This document shows, piece by piece, positions 50,231 to 57,849 of a stretch of DNA of 64,000 bases (position 1 is the stretch's first letter; every line of letters starts with the position of its first letter). The notes beneath the pieces are model-generated. The model was not told the origin of the DNA, did no database searches, and saw only the letters and a program-made list of their open reading frames with translations. The translations under genes and the position numbers were made by a program. The DNA is from an uncultured Candidatus Melainabacteria bacterium (GTDB taxonomy: Bacteria > Cyanobacteriota > Vampirovibrionia > Gastranaerophilales > Gastranaerophilaceae): the NCBI GenBank assembly GCA_934726055.1, contig CAKVCZ010000009.1:1-64000 (forward strand), in the 5' to 3' direction.

Positions 50231-50791
50231 ATGATTTCAGTAAACGACTTAAAAACAGGCTTAACATTACAATTGGATGCAGGCTCATTATGGTCAGTAG
50301 TAGAGTTTTTACACGTAAAACCGGGTAAAGGTGCAGCTTTTGTAAGAACAAAACTTAAAAATGTTGAAACAGGACAAGTTGTTGAAAGAACATTCAGAGC
50401 CGGTGAAAAAGTTGCAAAAGCTATGTTAGATCGTCGTGATATGCAATATTTATACAAAGAAGGTGATGGATACGTTATGATGGATTTGGAATCATACGAA
50501 CAAATCACTGTAACAAAAGATCAAATTGGCGATAGCATTAAATATTTAAAAGAAAATATGAACGTATCCGTTTTAACACACGAAGGTGCAGTAATTGGTG
50601 TTGATTTACCTGCCCACGTTGAATTAGAAGTGGTTAATACACCTCCTGCTGAAAAGGGTAACACTTCTCAAGGTGGAACAAAACCTGCTGAAACAGAAAC
50701 AGGTGCAGTTGTAAACGTTCCATTCTTTGTTGTAAACGGTGATAGAATTAGAATTGATACAAGAACAAACGAATACCTTGACAGATGCTAG
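50231..50791 (+). CDS. efp: Elongation factor P
   Basis: This 186-residue translation factor relieves ribosome stalling at polyproline. Domain I holds WSVVEFLHVKPGKGAAFVRTKLKN with the modifiable Lys at the PGKG tip (about residue 32). Domains II and III follow (RDMQYLYKEGDGYVMMD, GVDLPAHVELEVVNTPPAEKGNTSQGGTKPAETETGAVVNVPFFV in pieces), ending GDRIRIDTRTNEYLDR. It is followed by accB after 38 bases, a gene order seen widely in Cyanobacteria. Confidence 0.98.
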   Translation: MISVNDLKTGLTLQLDAGSLWSVVEFLHVKPGKGAAFVRTKLKNVETGQVVERTFRAGEKVAKAMLDRRDMQYLYKEGDGYVMMDLESYEQITVTKDQIGDSIKYLKENMNVSVLTHEGAVIGVDLPAHVELEVVNTPPAEKGNTSQGGTKPAETETGAVVNVPFFVVNGDRIRIDTRTNEYLDRC

Positions 50792-50829
50792 TAAAATAGC
50801 AGTTTTGTTTGCAAGGGAAAGGAGTAATT

Positions 50830-51294
50830 ATGTCAAAATTTGACTTAAAGTATCTTGAAAAATTAGCTAAATTAATGACAGATTCTGAATTGACAGAAGT
50901 TCAATTAGAGGATCAAGAGCAATCCATAATTTTAAAAAGAGAAAAACAACAAGCCGTTGTAGCTCAATCGGTTGCACCTGTTGTGCAAGCACATGTTACA
51001 ACAAATGATACAACAGGTGTTGCACAAGCAACTGAAATAAAAGTAGAAGCTCCAAAAGCAGGCAGACCAATTAAATCGCCTATGGTTGGAACATTCTATA
51101 AAGCTGCATCACCGGATGCACCGGCTTTTGTTGAAGTTGGTTCGCTTGTAGCACAGGGCGAAGTTGTTTGTATAATAGAAGCTATGAAACTTATGAACGA
51201 GATTGAATCAGATTATTCAGGTAAGGTTATCGAAATTTGTGTAGATGACGGTCAACCTGTTGAATACGGTCAAGTTCTTATGTATGTTGAATAG
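50830..51294 (+). CDS. accB: Biotin carboxyl carrier protein of acetyl-CoA carboxylase
   Basis: This 154-residue carrier subunit has biotin joined at the Lys of IIEAMKLMNEIESD (about residue 121). A helical N-terminus (SKFDLKYLEKLAKLMTDSEL) and an Ala/Val/Gln-rich linker (about 40-75) precede the biotinyl domain (about 78-154; SPMVGTFYKAASPDAPAFVEVG). I start at the ATG at 50830, which has AAAGGAG seven bases upstream. It passes carboxybiotin from AccC, encoded 20 bases downstream, to the carboxyltransferase, which is not in this window. Confidence 0.97.
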   Translation: MSKFDLKYLEKLAKLMTDSELTEVQLEDQEQSIILKREKQQAVVAQSVAPVVQAHVTTNDTTGVAQATEIKVEAPKAGRPIKSPMVGTFYKAASPDAPAFVEVGSLVAQGEVVCIIEAMKLMNEIESDYSGKVIEICVDDGQPVEYGQVLMYVE

Positions 51295-51314
51295 AATAGT
51301 AGGGATTTTATAAT

Positions 51315-52697
51315 ATGTTTAGAAAAGTTCTTGTCGCAAACCGCGGCGAAATTTCTGTTAGAGTTATTAGAGCATGCCGTGAACTTGGAATTCCGACAGT
51401 AGCTGTATATTCAGAAGCTGATGCAAATTCATTGCACGTTAGATTAGCTACTGATGCATATTGTATCGGACCTGCAGACAGTTCAAAAAGTTATTTGAGC
51501 ATACCTGCGATTATGTCTGTTGCAGAAATTTCAGGAGCAGATGCAATCCACCCCGGATATGGTTTTATGTCAGAAAGAGCAGATTTTGCAGAAATTTGTG
51601 AACAACATGGTATAAAATTTATTGGCCCATCTGCATATTCTATGAGAAAAATGGGCGATAAAGCTACTGCACGTAAAACGATGATTGAAAACGATGTCCC
51701 AGTTATACCCGGAACAGAAATTGTAAACGATGCTAAAGAAATCAAAAAATTTGCAAAAAGAGTAGGTTATCCAATTATCTTAAAAGCAACTGCCGGCGGT
51801 GGCGGTAAGGGTATGAGAATTGTCAGAACCGATGATGAAGTTGAAAACAACTTAAAATTATGTCAAACAGAAGCAGAAAAAGCTTTCGGAAACCCTGGGG
51901 TTTATTGTGAAAAATATTTAGAAAATCCAAGACATATTGAAGTACAAATTATTGGCGACCAATACGGACACTACATTTATTTAGGGGAACGTGATTGTTC
52001 AATTCAAAGAAGACACCAAAAATTAATTGAAGAAACACCATCTCCTGCGATTGATGAAAGAACTCGTAAAAAAATGGGTGAAGCGGCAATTAGGGCTGCA
52101 AAAGCCGTAAAATACGAAGGCGTTGGAACTTGTGAATTTTTACTTGATAGCGACGGAAAATGGTACTTCATGGAAATGAATACAAGAGTTCAAGTTGAGC
52201 ATTGTATCACAGAAATGGTAACTCAAATTGATATTGTAAGAGAACAAATAAGAGTGGCTGCCGGTGAAAAACTCGATTACAAACAAAAAGATGTTGTTTT
52301 AAAAGGACATGCAATAGAATGTAGAATTAATGCAGAAAATCCTGAAAAAGATTTTATGCCATGTCCTGGATTAATAGAGGGTTATGTTGCACCCGGAGGA
52401 TTTGGAGTTAGGGTTGATTCGCATGTTTATCCGGGATACAAAATTCCACCGTATTACGATTCTATGATTGGTAAATTAATTTGTTGGGGAGAAAACAGAA
52501 ATCAAGCAAGACGAAGAATTTATCAAGCCTTAAAAGAGTATGTAATTATCGGAGTTAATACAACAATTCCATTCCATCAATCAATTATTGAAGACGAAGT
52601 ATTTATAAGCGGTAATTTCAATACAAGCTTTTTAGAAGATTTTTACACAAGAACGGGAAATTTCCAAAAAGATAAAGAAAAGCAAGAAAACAAATAA
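51315..52697 (+). CDS. accC: Biotin carboxylase subunit of acetyl-CoA carboxylase
   Basis: This 460-residue ATP-grasp enzyme carboxylates biotin on AccB with bicarbonate, the first step of fatty acid synthesis. Seen are VLVANRGEISVRVIRACRELG (N-terminal domain), AIHPGYGFMSERADFA, KATAGGGGKGMRIV (ATP-grasp glycine loop, about 157-170), RDCSIQRRHQKLIEETPSPA, FMEMNTRVQVEHCITEMVT and GHAIECRINAENP. The length is close to the usual 450. It forms an operon with accB and probably efp. Confidence 0.98.
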   Translation: MFRKVLVANRGEISVRVIRACRELGIPTVAVYSEADANSLHVRLATDAYCIGPADSSKSYLSIPAIMSVAEISGADAIHPGYGFMSERADFAEICEQHGIKFIGPSAYSMRKMGDKATARKTMIENDVPVIPGTEIVNDAKEIKKFAKRVGYPIILKATAGGGGKGMRIVRTDDEVENNLKLCQTEAEKAFGNPGVYCEKYLENPRHIEVQIIGDQYGHYIYLGERDCSIQRRHQKLIEETPSPAIDERTRKKMGEAAIRAAKAVKYEGVGTCEFLLDSDGKWYFMEMNTRVQVEHCITEMVTQIDIVREQIRVAAGEKLDYKQKDVVLKGHAIECRINAENPEKDFMPCPGLIEGYVAPGGFGVRVDSHVYPGYKIPPYYDSMIGKLICWGENRNQARRRIYQALKEYVIIGVNTTIPFHQSIIEDEVFISGNFNTSFLEDFYTRTGNFQKDKEKQENK

Positions 52698-52711
52698 AAT
52701 ATATTAATATT

Positions 52712-52740
52712 TTTACAACAAAGAAATTTGCGATTATAAT
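52712..52740 (+). promoter_or_regulatory. Leaderless promoter of the TPR protein gene
   Basis: -35 TTTACA (52712-52717), a 17-base spacer and perfect -10 TATAAT (52735-52740), then six bases to the ATG at 52747. This is the clearest leaderless case in the window. Confidence 0.75.
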
Positions 52741-52746
52741 ACTATT

Positions 52747-53691
52747 ATGTCAGACGATCAAGATTTACAAGAGATTCAAGAATTACAAGAAATTTTACGT
52801 GAAGATTCTTCAAACTTTCAGGCAAGACGGCGTTTAGCGGTTGTTTTGTTGGATAAAGGATTTAATGAAGAAGCCCTAAAGCAATTTCAATTCTTAATTA
52901 GTATTTTTCCGCAAGATGCTGGACTTTATTACAATAAAGGCATTGTGCATGAAAAGATGCGAGATTTACCAAAAGCGGAGCAAGCCTATTTAAAAGCTAT
53001 TGAAATAGCCCCTGATGAAACTGATTTTTATTACAATTTAGGACTTGTTTATATTGATATGCGAGAATATGACAAAGCTATTGAAAGCTTTAAAACAGTT
53101 TTAGAAACGGATTCAGATGATTCAAACAGTTATTTCAATCTTGGACTTTGTTACGTAAAAAAAGAACAACCTGACATTGCAAAAATTTGTTTTATGAAAG
53201 CAGTTGCACTCAATAGCAATGATATTTTTGCCCATTTCCATTTAGGATATATATACAAAAATGAGGGCAAAATTCAAGAAGCAATAGCAGAATACAAAAA
53301 AGTTATAGAGCAATCGCCAAATTACAGTTGGGCATACTTTAATCTTGCATCTATTGCTTATGATCAAGGCGATTATAATGAAGCACTCGGATACTTACAA
53401 AAAACACTGGAATATAATCCGAGAGATATTGACGCTTATAAAATAATTACAAAAATTTTGTGTAAACTTGAACGCTATGACGAAGCTATGATGATGATGA
53501 AAGCAGCATTGGAAGAAATCCAAGATAACGGAGATTTGTTCTACTTGATGGCACAAATTCACAAACACAAACAAATGTGGGAAGAATACAAACAATGTAT
53601 GCAGCTTGCTATGCAAAATCATGAAACTCTATCTGTACAACCAAAAGTTATTCAAACAGAAATGGATAAAACTCTCGCTCAAGTAAGATAG
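52747..53691 (+). CDS. Tetratricopeptide-repeat protein
   Basis: This 314-residue protein is made almost wholly of TPR units, about eight in tandem (for example AGLYYNKGIVHEKMRDLPKAE, TDFYYNLGLVYIDMREYDKAI, SNSYFNLGLCYVKKEQPDIAK, SWAYFNLASIAYDQGDYNEAL; each about 34 residues). No signal peptide or catalytic domain is present. It is probably a cytoplasmic scaffold; partners are unknown. A helical acidic N-terminus (DLQEIQELQEILRED) precedes the repeats. Predicted leaderless transcription. Its stop lies six bases from that of the convergent ATPase gene. Confidence 0.93.
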   Translation: MSDDQDLQEIQELQEILREDSSNFQARRRLAVVLLDKGFNEEALKQFQFLISIFPQDAGLYYNKGIVHEKMRDLPKAEQAYLKAIEIAPDETDFYYNLGLVYIDMREYDKAIESFKTVLETDSDDSNSYFNLGLCYVKKEQPDIAKICFMKAVALNSNDIFAHFHLGYIYKNEGKIQEAIAEYKKVIEQSPNYSWAYFNLASIAYDQGDYNEALGYLQKTLEYNPRDIDAYKIITKILCKLERYDEAMMMMKAALEEIQDNGDLFYLMAQIHKHKQMWEEYKQCMQLAMQNHETLSVQPKVIQTEMDKTLAQVR

Positions 53692-53697
53692 CTTTAA

Positions 53698-54906
53698 TTA
53701 ATTAACTAACCAATCTACAACATTTAATATTTTAATTCCGTTTTCATTTCCACCAACAAAAATATTGTCTTTGGTAAGAATGATTTTTTCATAGTTATCT
53801 TTTATACTTTGCAACGGTTTTAATTCCCTTGCTCTTGTTTCTTCTGAAAGTAAGGTTTCACATACTTGTATGTAGATTTTGTCATTGAATGTTGTTGCAA
53901 TAAAATCAACTTCTTTATCATCAAATTTACCGATAGAAACTTTGTATCCTCTACTTAAAAGTTCCAAAAATACTACATTCTCTAGTATATGACCTCTGTC
54001 CACATCTTTATAGTCAAGGAAGAAATTTCTTAAACCTGTATCAACCATGTAATACTTGCCTTGAGTTTTTAAATAGTCTTTACCTTTTATGTCATATCGT
54101 TTGATACCGTAGAACACAAAAGCATTTTCAAGCAAACTAATATAATCATCAATTGCTGATAGATGAACACCTTTTTTTATAAGTTGCTCAGATACAAGAG
54201 TATTTTTAATTTTGTTTAATGAGGTTGAATTTCCGATATTATCTGCCAAAAAACTTGTTATTTTGTTTAGTAATGAAATATCTTTAATATTTGCCTGTGA
54301 AATTATATCTTTTACTAAAACAGTTGAAAAAATACCGTCAAGTGTTTGCCTTATTAATTTTTCATCAAAATTGAAATCTTTTAACCCTGGCATGCCGCCA
54401 TATTTTAAATACAAATTGAATTTTTCATCTTTTGTCATATTTTCTAAATTGTAAAAAGTTAAAAATTCTTTGAAGGTTAATGGTTGCATTTTAATTTCAA
54501 CATATCTTCCTGATAAATATGTTGATAATTGGGATGAAAGCAAGTACGCATTTGAACCTGTTATATAAATATCAATATTTTTCTTTAAACGAAGCGAATT
54601 TACAGTAAGTTCCCATTTATCCAGCTTTTGAACTTCATCAAGAAACAAATATAAGTTGCCTTTTAAAGTTTTTGCCCTGTTTTCAACCAACTCATTGAGT
54701 TCCAAATAAGTCATATTACCAAATTTCAAATCTTCAAAATTTATCTGCAAAATGTTATCTTCGCTAACATTTTGCTTTTTAAGATATTGTGCAAAAAGTT
54801 CTAATAATGACGATTTGCCGCAGCGTCTTATCCCTGTTATAACTTTAATTTGCTCTTTGTCTTTGAAATTTATAAGCTGATTTAAATAAATGGGTCTATT
54901 GAACAT
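53698..54906 (-). CDS. AAA ATPase with DUF4143 domain
   Basis: This 402-residue protein of the COG1373 type has an N-terminal P-loop ATPase (about 15-160). Walker A is GIRRCGKSSLLELF (about 25-38), Walker B YLFLDEVQKLDKWE (about 87-100), and the sensor region IYITGSNAYLLSSQLSTYLSGR. A helical middle part follows, then DUF4143 with a C-terminal nuclease-like half (about 300-402; HILENVVFLELLSRGYKVSIG, KEVDFIATT, IYIQVCETL). These proteins are common and often mobile, and their role is unsettled. Clear ribosome binding site AAGGAG. No toxin or antitoxin partner is adjacent. Confidence 0.93.
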   Translation of the reverse strand: MFNRPIYLNQLINFKDKEQIKVITGIRRCGKSSLLELFAQYLKKQNVSEDNILQINFEDLKFGNMTYLELNELVENRAKTLKGNLYLFLDEVQKLDKWELTVNSLRLKKNIDIYITGSNAYLLSSQLSTYLSGRYVEIKMQPLTFKEFLTFYNLENMTKDEKFNLYLKYGGMPGLKDFNFDEKLIRQTLDGIFSTVLVKDIISQANIKDISLLNKITSFLADNIGNSTSLNKIKNTLVSEQLIKKGVHLSAIDDYISLLENAFVFYGIKRYDIKGKDYLKTQGKYYMVDTGLRNFFLDYKDVDRGHILENVVFLELLSRGYKVSIGKFDDKEVDFIATTFNDKIYIQVCETLLSEETRARELKPLQSIKDNYEKIILTKDNIFVGGNENGIKILNVVDWLVN

Positions 54907-55160
54907 ATAAACTCCTTTATTTATATTATAGTAAAAAACTCTGCATTTTTCAAGAGTTTTTTACATATTTTGTAAAAAACTCTTGATTTTTATCTATTTT
55001 TTTTAGGCACAAATTTTTATCTGATTTTTATTCTACTTACAGCTGGTTTTTGTTCCCCATTTTAAATCATCCAAATTACATACCCTCTTTTATATCTGAT
55101 ATCTGAAATTGAAAATTAATTTTAAAATGATTTGTTTCAAAATAAAATCTTTACAAAAAA

Positions 55161-55190
55161 GCAAAAAAAAAGAACGCAAAAACGTTCTTG
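55161..55190 (-). terminator. Terminator of the 49-residue gene
   Basis: AAGAACG (55170-55176) pairs with CGTTCTT (55183-55189) and is followed on the minus strand by a run of nine T. The rest of the gap 54907-55243 is AT-rich and shows no further gene. Confidence 0.85.
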
Positions 55191-55243
55191 AAAATTCGTG
55201 TATAGGGAAGGAAATAAGGAAATATAATAAACACATTATTGTC

Positions 55244-55393
55244 CTAATTAATACCGGACAATGACATAAAACTTTCTTTAATAAAATCGCAATACAAAGC
55301 AATATCATCACGATTATTATTATCAACTTCTATTGACTCATCACATGTTTTAAGATCTACTATGATATTTTCATTTCTTAAATCATTATACAT
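55244..55393 (-). CDS. Small acidic protein (49 residues) under a sigma-28-like promoter
   Basis: An open frame of 50 codons between a terminator and a promoter-like element. GGGG lies about seven bases before the chosen ATG at 55393; a second ATG six bases upstream is too close to it. The product begins MYNDLRNENIIVDLKTCDES and is acidic (VDNNNRDD), with no signal peptide and no recognised family. Its own terminator and leader argue that it is real. It lies 186 bases downstream of the gene for a YD-rich exported protein. Confidence 0.6.
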   Translation of the reverse strand: MYNDLRNENIIVDLKTCDESIEVDNNNRDDIALYCDFIKESFMSLSGIN

Positions 55394-55445
55394 ACACATA
55401 CCCCTAATAAATTTTTTATTTAGTTGTATTTAACTTACATTTTTT

Positions 55446-55473
55446 ATATCGGAGCAGCATTGTAAAAACTTTA
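55446..55473 (-). promoter_or_regulatory. Sigma-28 (FliA/SigD)-like promoter
   Basis: On the minus strand: TAAAGTTT (55473-55466), 12 bases, then TCCGATAT (55453-55446). The known consensus is TAAAGTTT, 11 bases, GCCGATAA (or CCGATAT in Bacillus). The -35 is perfect, the -10 nearly so, and the spacer is one base longer. It lies about 50 bases before the 49-residue gene and about 675 bases from the gene of a sigma factor of that family. Confidence 0.5.
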
Positions 55474-55578
55474 GGATTTTAAGTAATGTTGTTACATAAG
55501 TTTACAAAATAAAGTTTTCCTTAAATTTTAAATCACCTAAAAGCGTTGTTATTATTTAAACACACTGAATTAAATTTT

Positions 55579-56106
55579 TTATTCAACATATCGACGCTTC
55601 ATGATAATGTTACCATGTTCATCGTAGGCATTACTTTTTACCCAATGGGCAAGAAGTTTTCCGTCTTTTGCATAAATATATGTTTCACTCTTTGAAACTC
55701 TTAACGACATATTCACAAGTTTTCCGGCTGTATTGTATTTGTAACTTTTGTATGGGTATTCTAAAGATTGCTTTTTTTCTACATACATTAAAACACCGGC
55801 AGCTCCATAATAATATACTTTATAAGGATCGTCTTTTTTTTGAACTGCATAAGTTCCATCAGAGAAATAAGCTAAAGTTCTATCTTTTAAATCAGTAACA
55901 CCCTTTAGCATATAATTGGCATTTTGTTCATATTCCGCATCCGTATAGAATCCGTTTATTTCATCAGTTTTTATTGTATAAGAAACTGATTCCATCAAAT
56001 CATCACGAGCAGAATCAACATCATAACTTACACCACCTTGCAAAACTTCTGCATGTGATGTTAGACCAAATATTAAAAGTATTAGAACAATTAAATATCT
56101 TTTCAT
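55579..56106 (-). CDS. Exported protein of unknown function, YD/KYY-rich
   Basis: This 175-residue protein has a signal peptide (MKRYLIVLILLIFGLTSHAE). I start at 56106 because the longer frame would place 23 polar residues in front and overlap the sigma factor gene. The mature part is rich in Tyr, Asp, Lys and Gly with short strand-turn units (YFSDGTYAVQKKDDPYKVYYYG, KYNTAGKLV, IYAKDGKLLAHW, YDEHGNIIMKRRY) like those of MORN- or RHS-type beta repeats, though no family can be named. It follows the sigma factor gene by 40 bases, so co-transcription is likely. Confidence 0.75.
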   Translation of the reverse strand: MKRYLIVLILLIFGLTSHAEVLQGGVSYDVDSARDDLMESVSYTIKTDEINGFYTDAEYEQNANYMLKGVTDLKDRTLAYFSDGTYAVQKKDDPYKVYYYGAAGVLMYVEKKQSLEYPYKSYKYNTAGKLVNMSLRVSKSETYIYAKDGKLLAHWVKSNAYDEHGNIIMKRRYVE

Positions 56107-56146
56107 ACTTTTTATATTAATAAAATTTCTTTTTAAGTCAAAATAA

Positions 56147-56968
56147 TTAAACGATAGTTTTTTGTAAACGTTCAACCCTATTTTCTGAAAGAATATTTTT
56201 AAGTTTCATAATTGCTTGAGCATGAAGTTGACAAACTCTGGATTCAGAAACTTCAATAGTATCACCAATTTCTTTTAGTGTCATATTTTCGTGATAGTAA
56301 AGAACCATTATCATTCTTTCTCTTTCAGGTAAACGCTTTAAGGCATTTTCAAGCTCAGATTTAACATCCTTTTCTTCCATTGCTTCTGCCGGTGTTAACC
56401 TGTTTTCATCCTGAATAGTGTCAATTATTTCCATACTATCATCCGAAGAACCACGTTTCTCGTATAATGAGCCGACTGTTGTATCTTCAGACAAAATTTG
56501 ATCAACCTTTTGCGGTTCCATATCTAAGAAATCCGCAACTTCTAGTGTTGTTGCAGGTCTGCCAAGTTGTTGACGCAATTGTTCTTGAGCTTGTTTTACA
56601 TCCTTAATTTTCTTTCTTGCACTACGTGGCAAAAAGTCTTGTGAACGAATTTTGTCGATAATATTACCACGAATTCTCATCAACGCATAAGTTTCAAACC
56701 TTGCACCTTTATCCGGTTTGTATTTTTCTATTGCATCAATTAAACCTTCTACACCATAACTTGAAATATCTTCAATTGAAAAAGTTGGCGGTAATGACAC
56801 TTTGACACGACCTACAACATAACGTGTAAGATAAATATATTGCACAATTAAAGTATCTCTGACTTTTTTGTTTGTTCTGTCTTTGAAATACGTTTCCCAA
56901 AGAGCTTCTAATTCTTCATCAGAAATTCTTTTTATGTTGTTATAAGAATTGTCAAAATTCTCTGTCAT
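56147..56968 (-). CDS. Sigma-70-family factor of the FliA/WhiG (sigma-28) group
   Basis: This 273-residue sigma factor has region 2 (about 35-110; LIVQYIYLTRYVVGRV, DISSYGVEGLIDAIEKY, FETYALMRIRGNIIDKIRSQDFLPRS), region 3 (about 115-180, PATTLEVADFLDM) and region 4 (about 215-265; LPERERMIMVLYYHENMTLKEIGDTIEVSESRVCQLHAQAI in pieces). The motif RSQDFLPRSARKK matches FliA/WhiG (usually RxxDWVPR). Such factors drive motility, sporulation or stress genes and are held by anti-sigma factors. No flagellar genes are in this window. A GGGGGA site precedes the ATG. Confidence 0.93.
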   Translation of the reverse strand: MTENFDNSYNNIKRISDEELEALWETYFKDRTNKKVRDTLIVQYIYLTRYVVGRVKVSLPPTFSIEDISSYGVEGLIDAIEKYKPDKGARFETYALMRIRGNIIDKIRSQDFLPRSARKKIKDVKQAQEQLRQQLGRPATTLEVADFLDMEPQKVDQILSEDTTVGSLYEKRGSSDDSMEIIDTIQDENRLTPAEAMEEKDVKSELENALKRLPERERMIMVLYYHENMTLKEIGDTIEVSESRVCQLHAQAIMKLKNILSENRVERLQKTIV

Positions 56969-57147
56969 TCCCCCGTCCAGAATATTTAAAAATCTATGGT
57001 TTTGTAATCATTATTACTACACTACTATTCTAAATGATTTTATAAATATATCATCGTTTAAAAAGAGGATATTCTTTTTTAGTGATAACAACAAAAATTG
57101 AGATATAAAAATTTATATCTCAATAAATCAACTACAAAATAAAATTT

Positions 57148-57348
57148 TTATGTCCAATTAGCTTCTGCTAAAAGCAATTGTTTAGCATATTCACTAATTT
57201 CAGCAGTATCTTCTATTAATTCGGGATTGCCGGATTGTGCAGCAGTCAAAGATGCCTCTTGACCTTTTGTTGCAACCTGAACCGCAGCTCTAACCAAATC
57301 TGCTTGATAAGATAAACAATTCAAATCTGAAATTTCGTTCATATCCAT
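57148..57348 (-). CDS. Small helical protein of unknown function (66 residues)
   Basis: This short Ala/Glu-rich protein has LVRAAVQVATKGQEASLTAAQ and a C-terminal acidic helix ending NWT. It has no signal peptide or membrane segment. It resembles, in size and composition only, small proteins found near motility genes; no family is assigned. An AAGGA lies about ten bases before the ATG. It is a single gene 178 bases downstream (on the same strand) of nothing obvious, since the glutaredoxin gene upstream ends 100 bases before it. Confidence 0.65.
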   Translation of the reverse strand: MDMNEISDLNCLSYQADLVRAAVQVATKGQEASLTAAQSGNPELIEDTAEISEYAKQLLLAEANWT

Positions 57349-57447
57349 ATAATCAAATCCTTAAATTACTTATACTTTTTTATTCCCCTAACATGCTTTT
57401 TTATAACACGGTTTGAAAATATTGTAAAATAATTTAAAATTTTATTT

Positions 57448-57675
57448 TTACAAAGTTTTTAAATATTCTATTATATCTTTTGATTCATACATTGTTATGT
57501 TTTTTTCATTATCGAAAAGGAAAGGAACTTGTCTTTTTCCTCCAAGTTGAATCATCATATCATAATTCTGTTGATTATTTATATCCAAAAGTTCATATTT
57601 TAGTTTTGTACTTTCTAAATAATTAATAACTTTTTTACAATACGGACAAGTTGGCAACATAAATATATTAATCAT
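57448..57675 (-). CDS. Glutaredoxin-like protein
   Basis: This 75-residue protein has the glutaredoxin/GST-N fold. The redox motif is LPTCPYCKKVINYLE (C-P-Y-C, about 10-13), GGKRQVPFLFDNEK supplies the cis-Pro, and MYESKDIIEYLKTL closes it. It probably reduces disulfides with glutathione or another thiol in the cytoplasm. The length is short but complete for the class. The ribosome binding site AAGGAG lies about seven bases upstream. No partner gene is adjacent. Confidence 0.92.
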   Translation of the reverse strand: MINIFMLPTCPYCKKVINYLESTKLKYELLDINNQQNYDMMIQLGGKRQVPFLFDNEKNITMYESKDIIEYLKTL

Positions 57676-57849
57676 TTTAAATCTCCTTTTTCAAATATTT
57701 TAAAACTTTTTATATTTTTTTTAATTACCATTTTGGAGATTTTTAAGTATATTTTTCGCTATTAAAAAATTTTAAAAACTTTTAAATATCTAAAATTAAT
57801 AGTATAATAATCTTGATTGACAGAAATTATTATCAAAAAGGTGAAACTT

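Noticed and set aside
55090..55326. 78-codon minus-strand frame in the gap after the DUF4143 ATPase gene
   Set aside because: It overlaps a strong terminator and the better-supported 49-codon gene in another frame; the translation is Ile/Leu/Phe-rich and lacks a ribosome binding site.
57817..57849. TTG start giving an 11-residue longer M49-like protein
   Set aside because: The ATG at 57850 has AAAAGGTG just upstream, whereas the TTG lies in the probable leader soon after a TATAAT.
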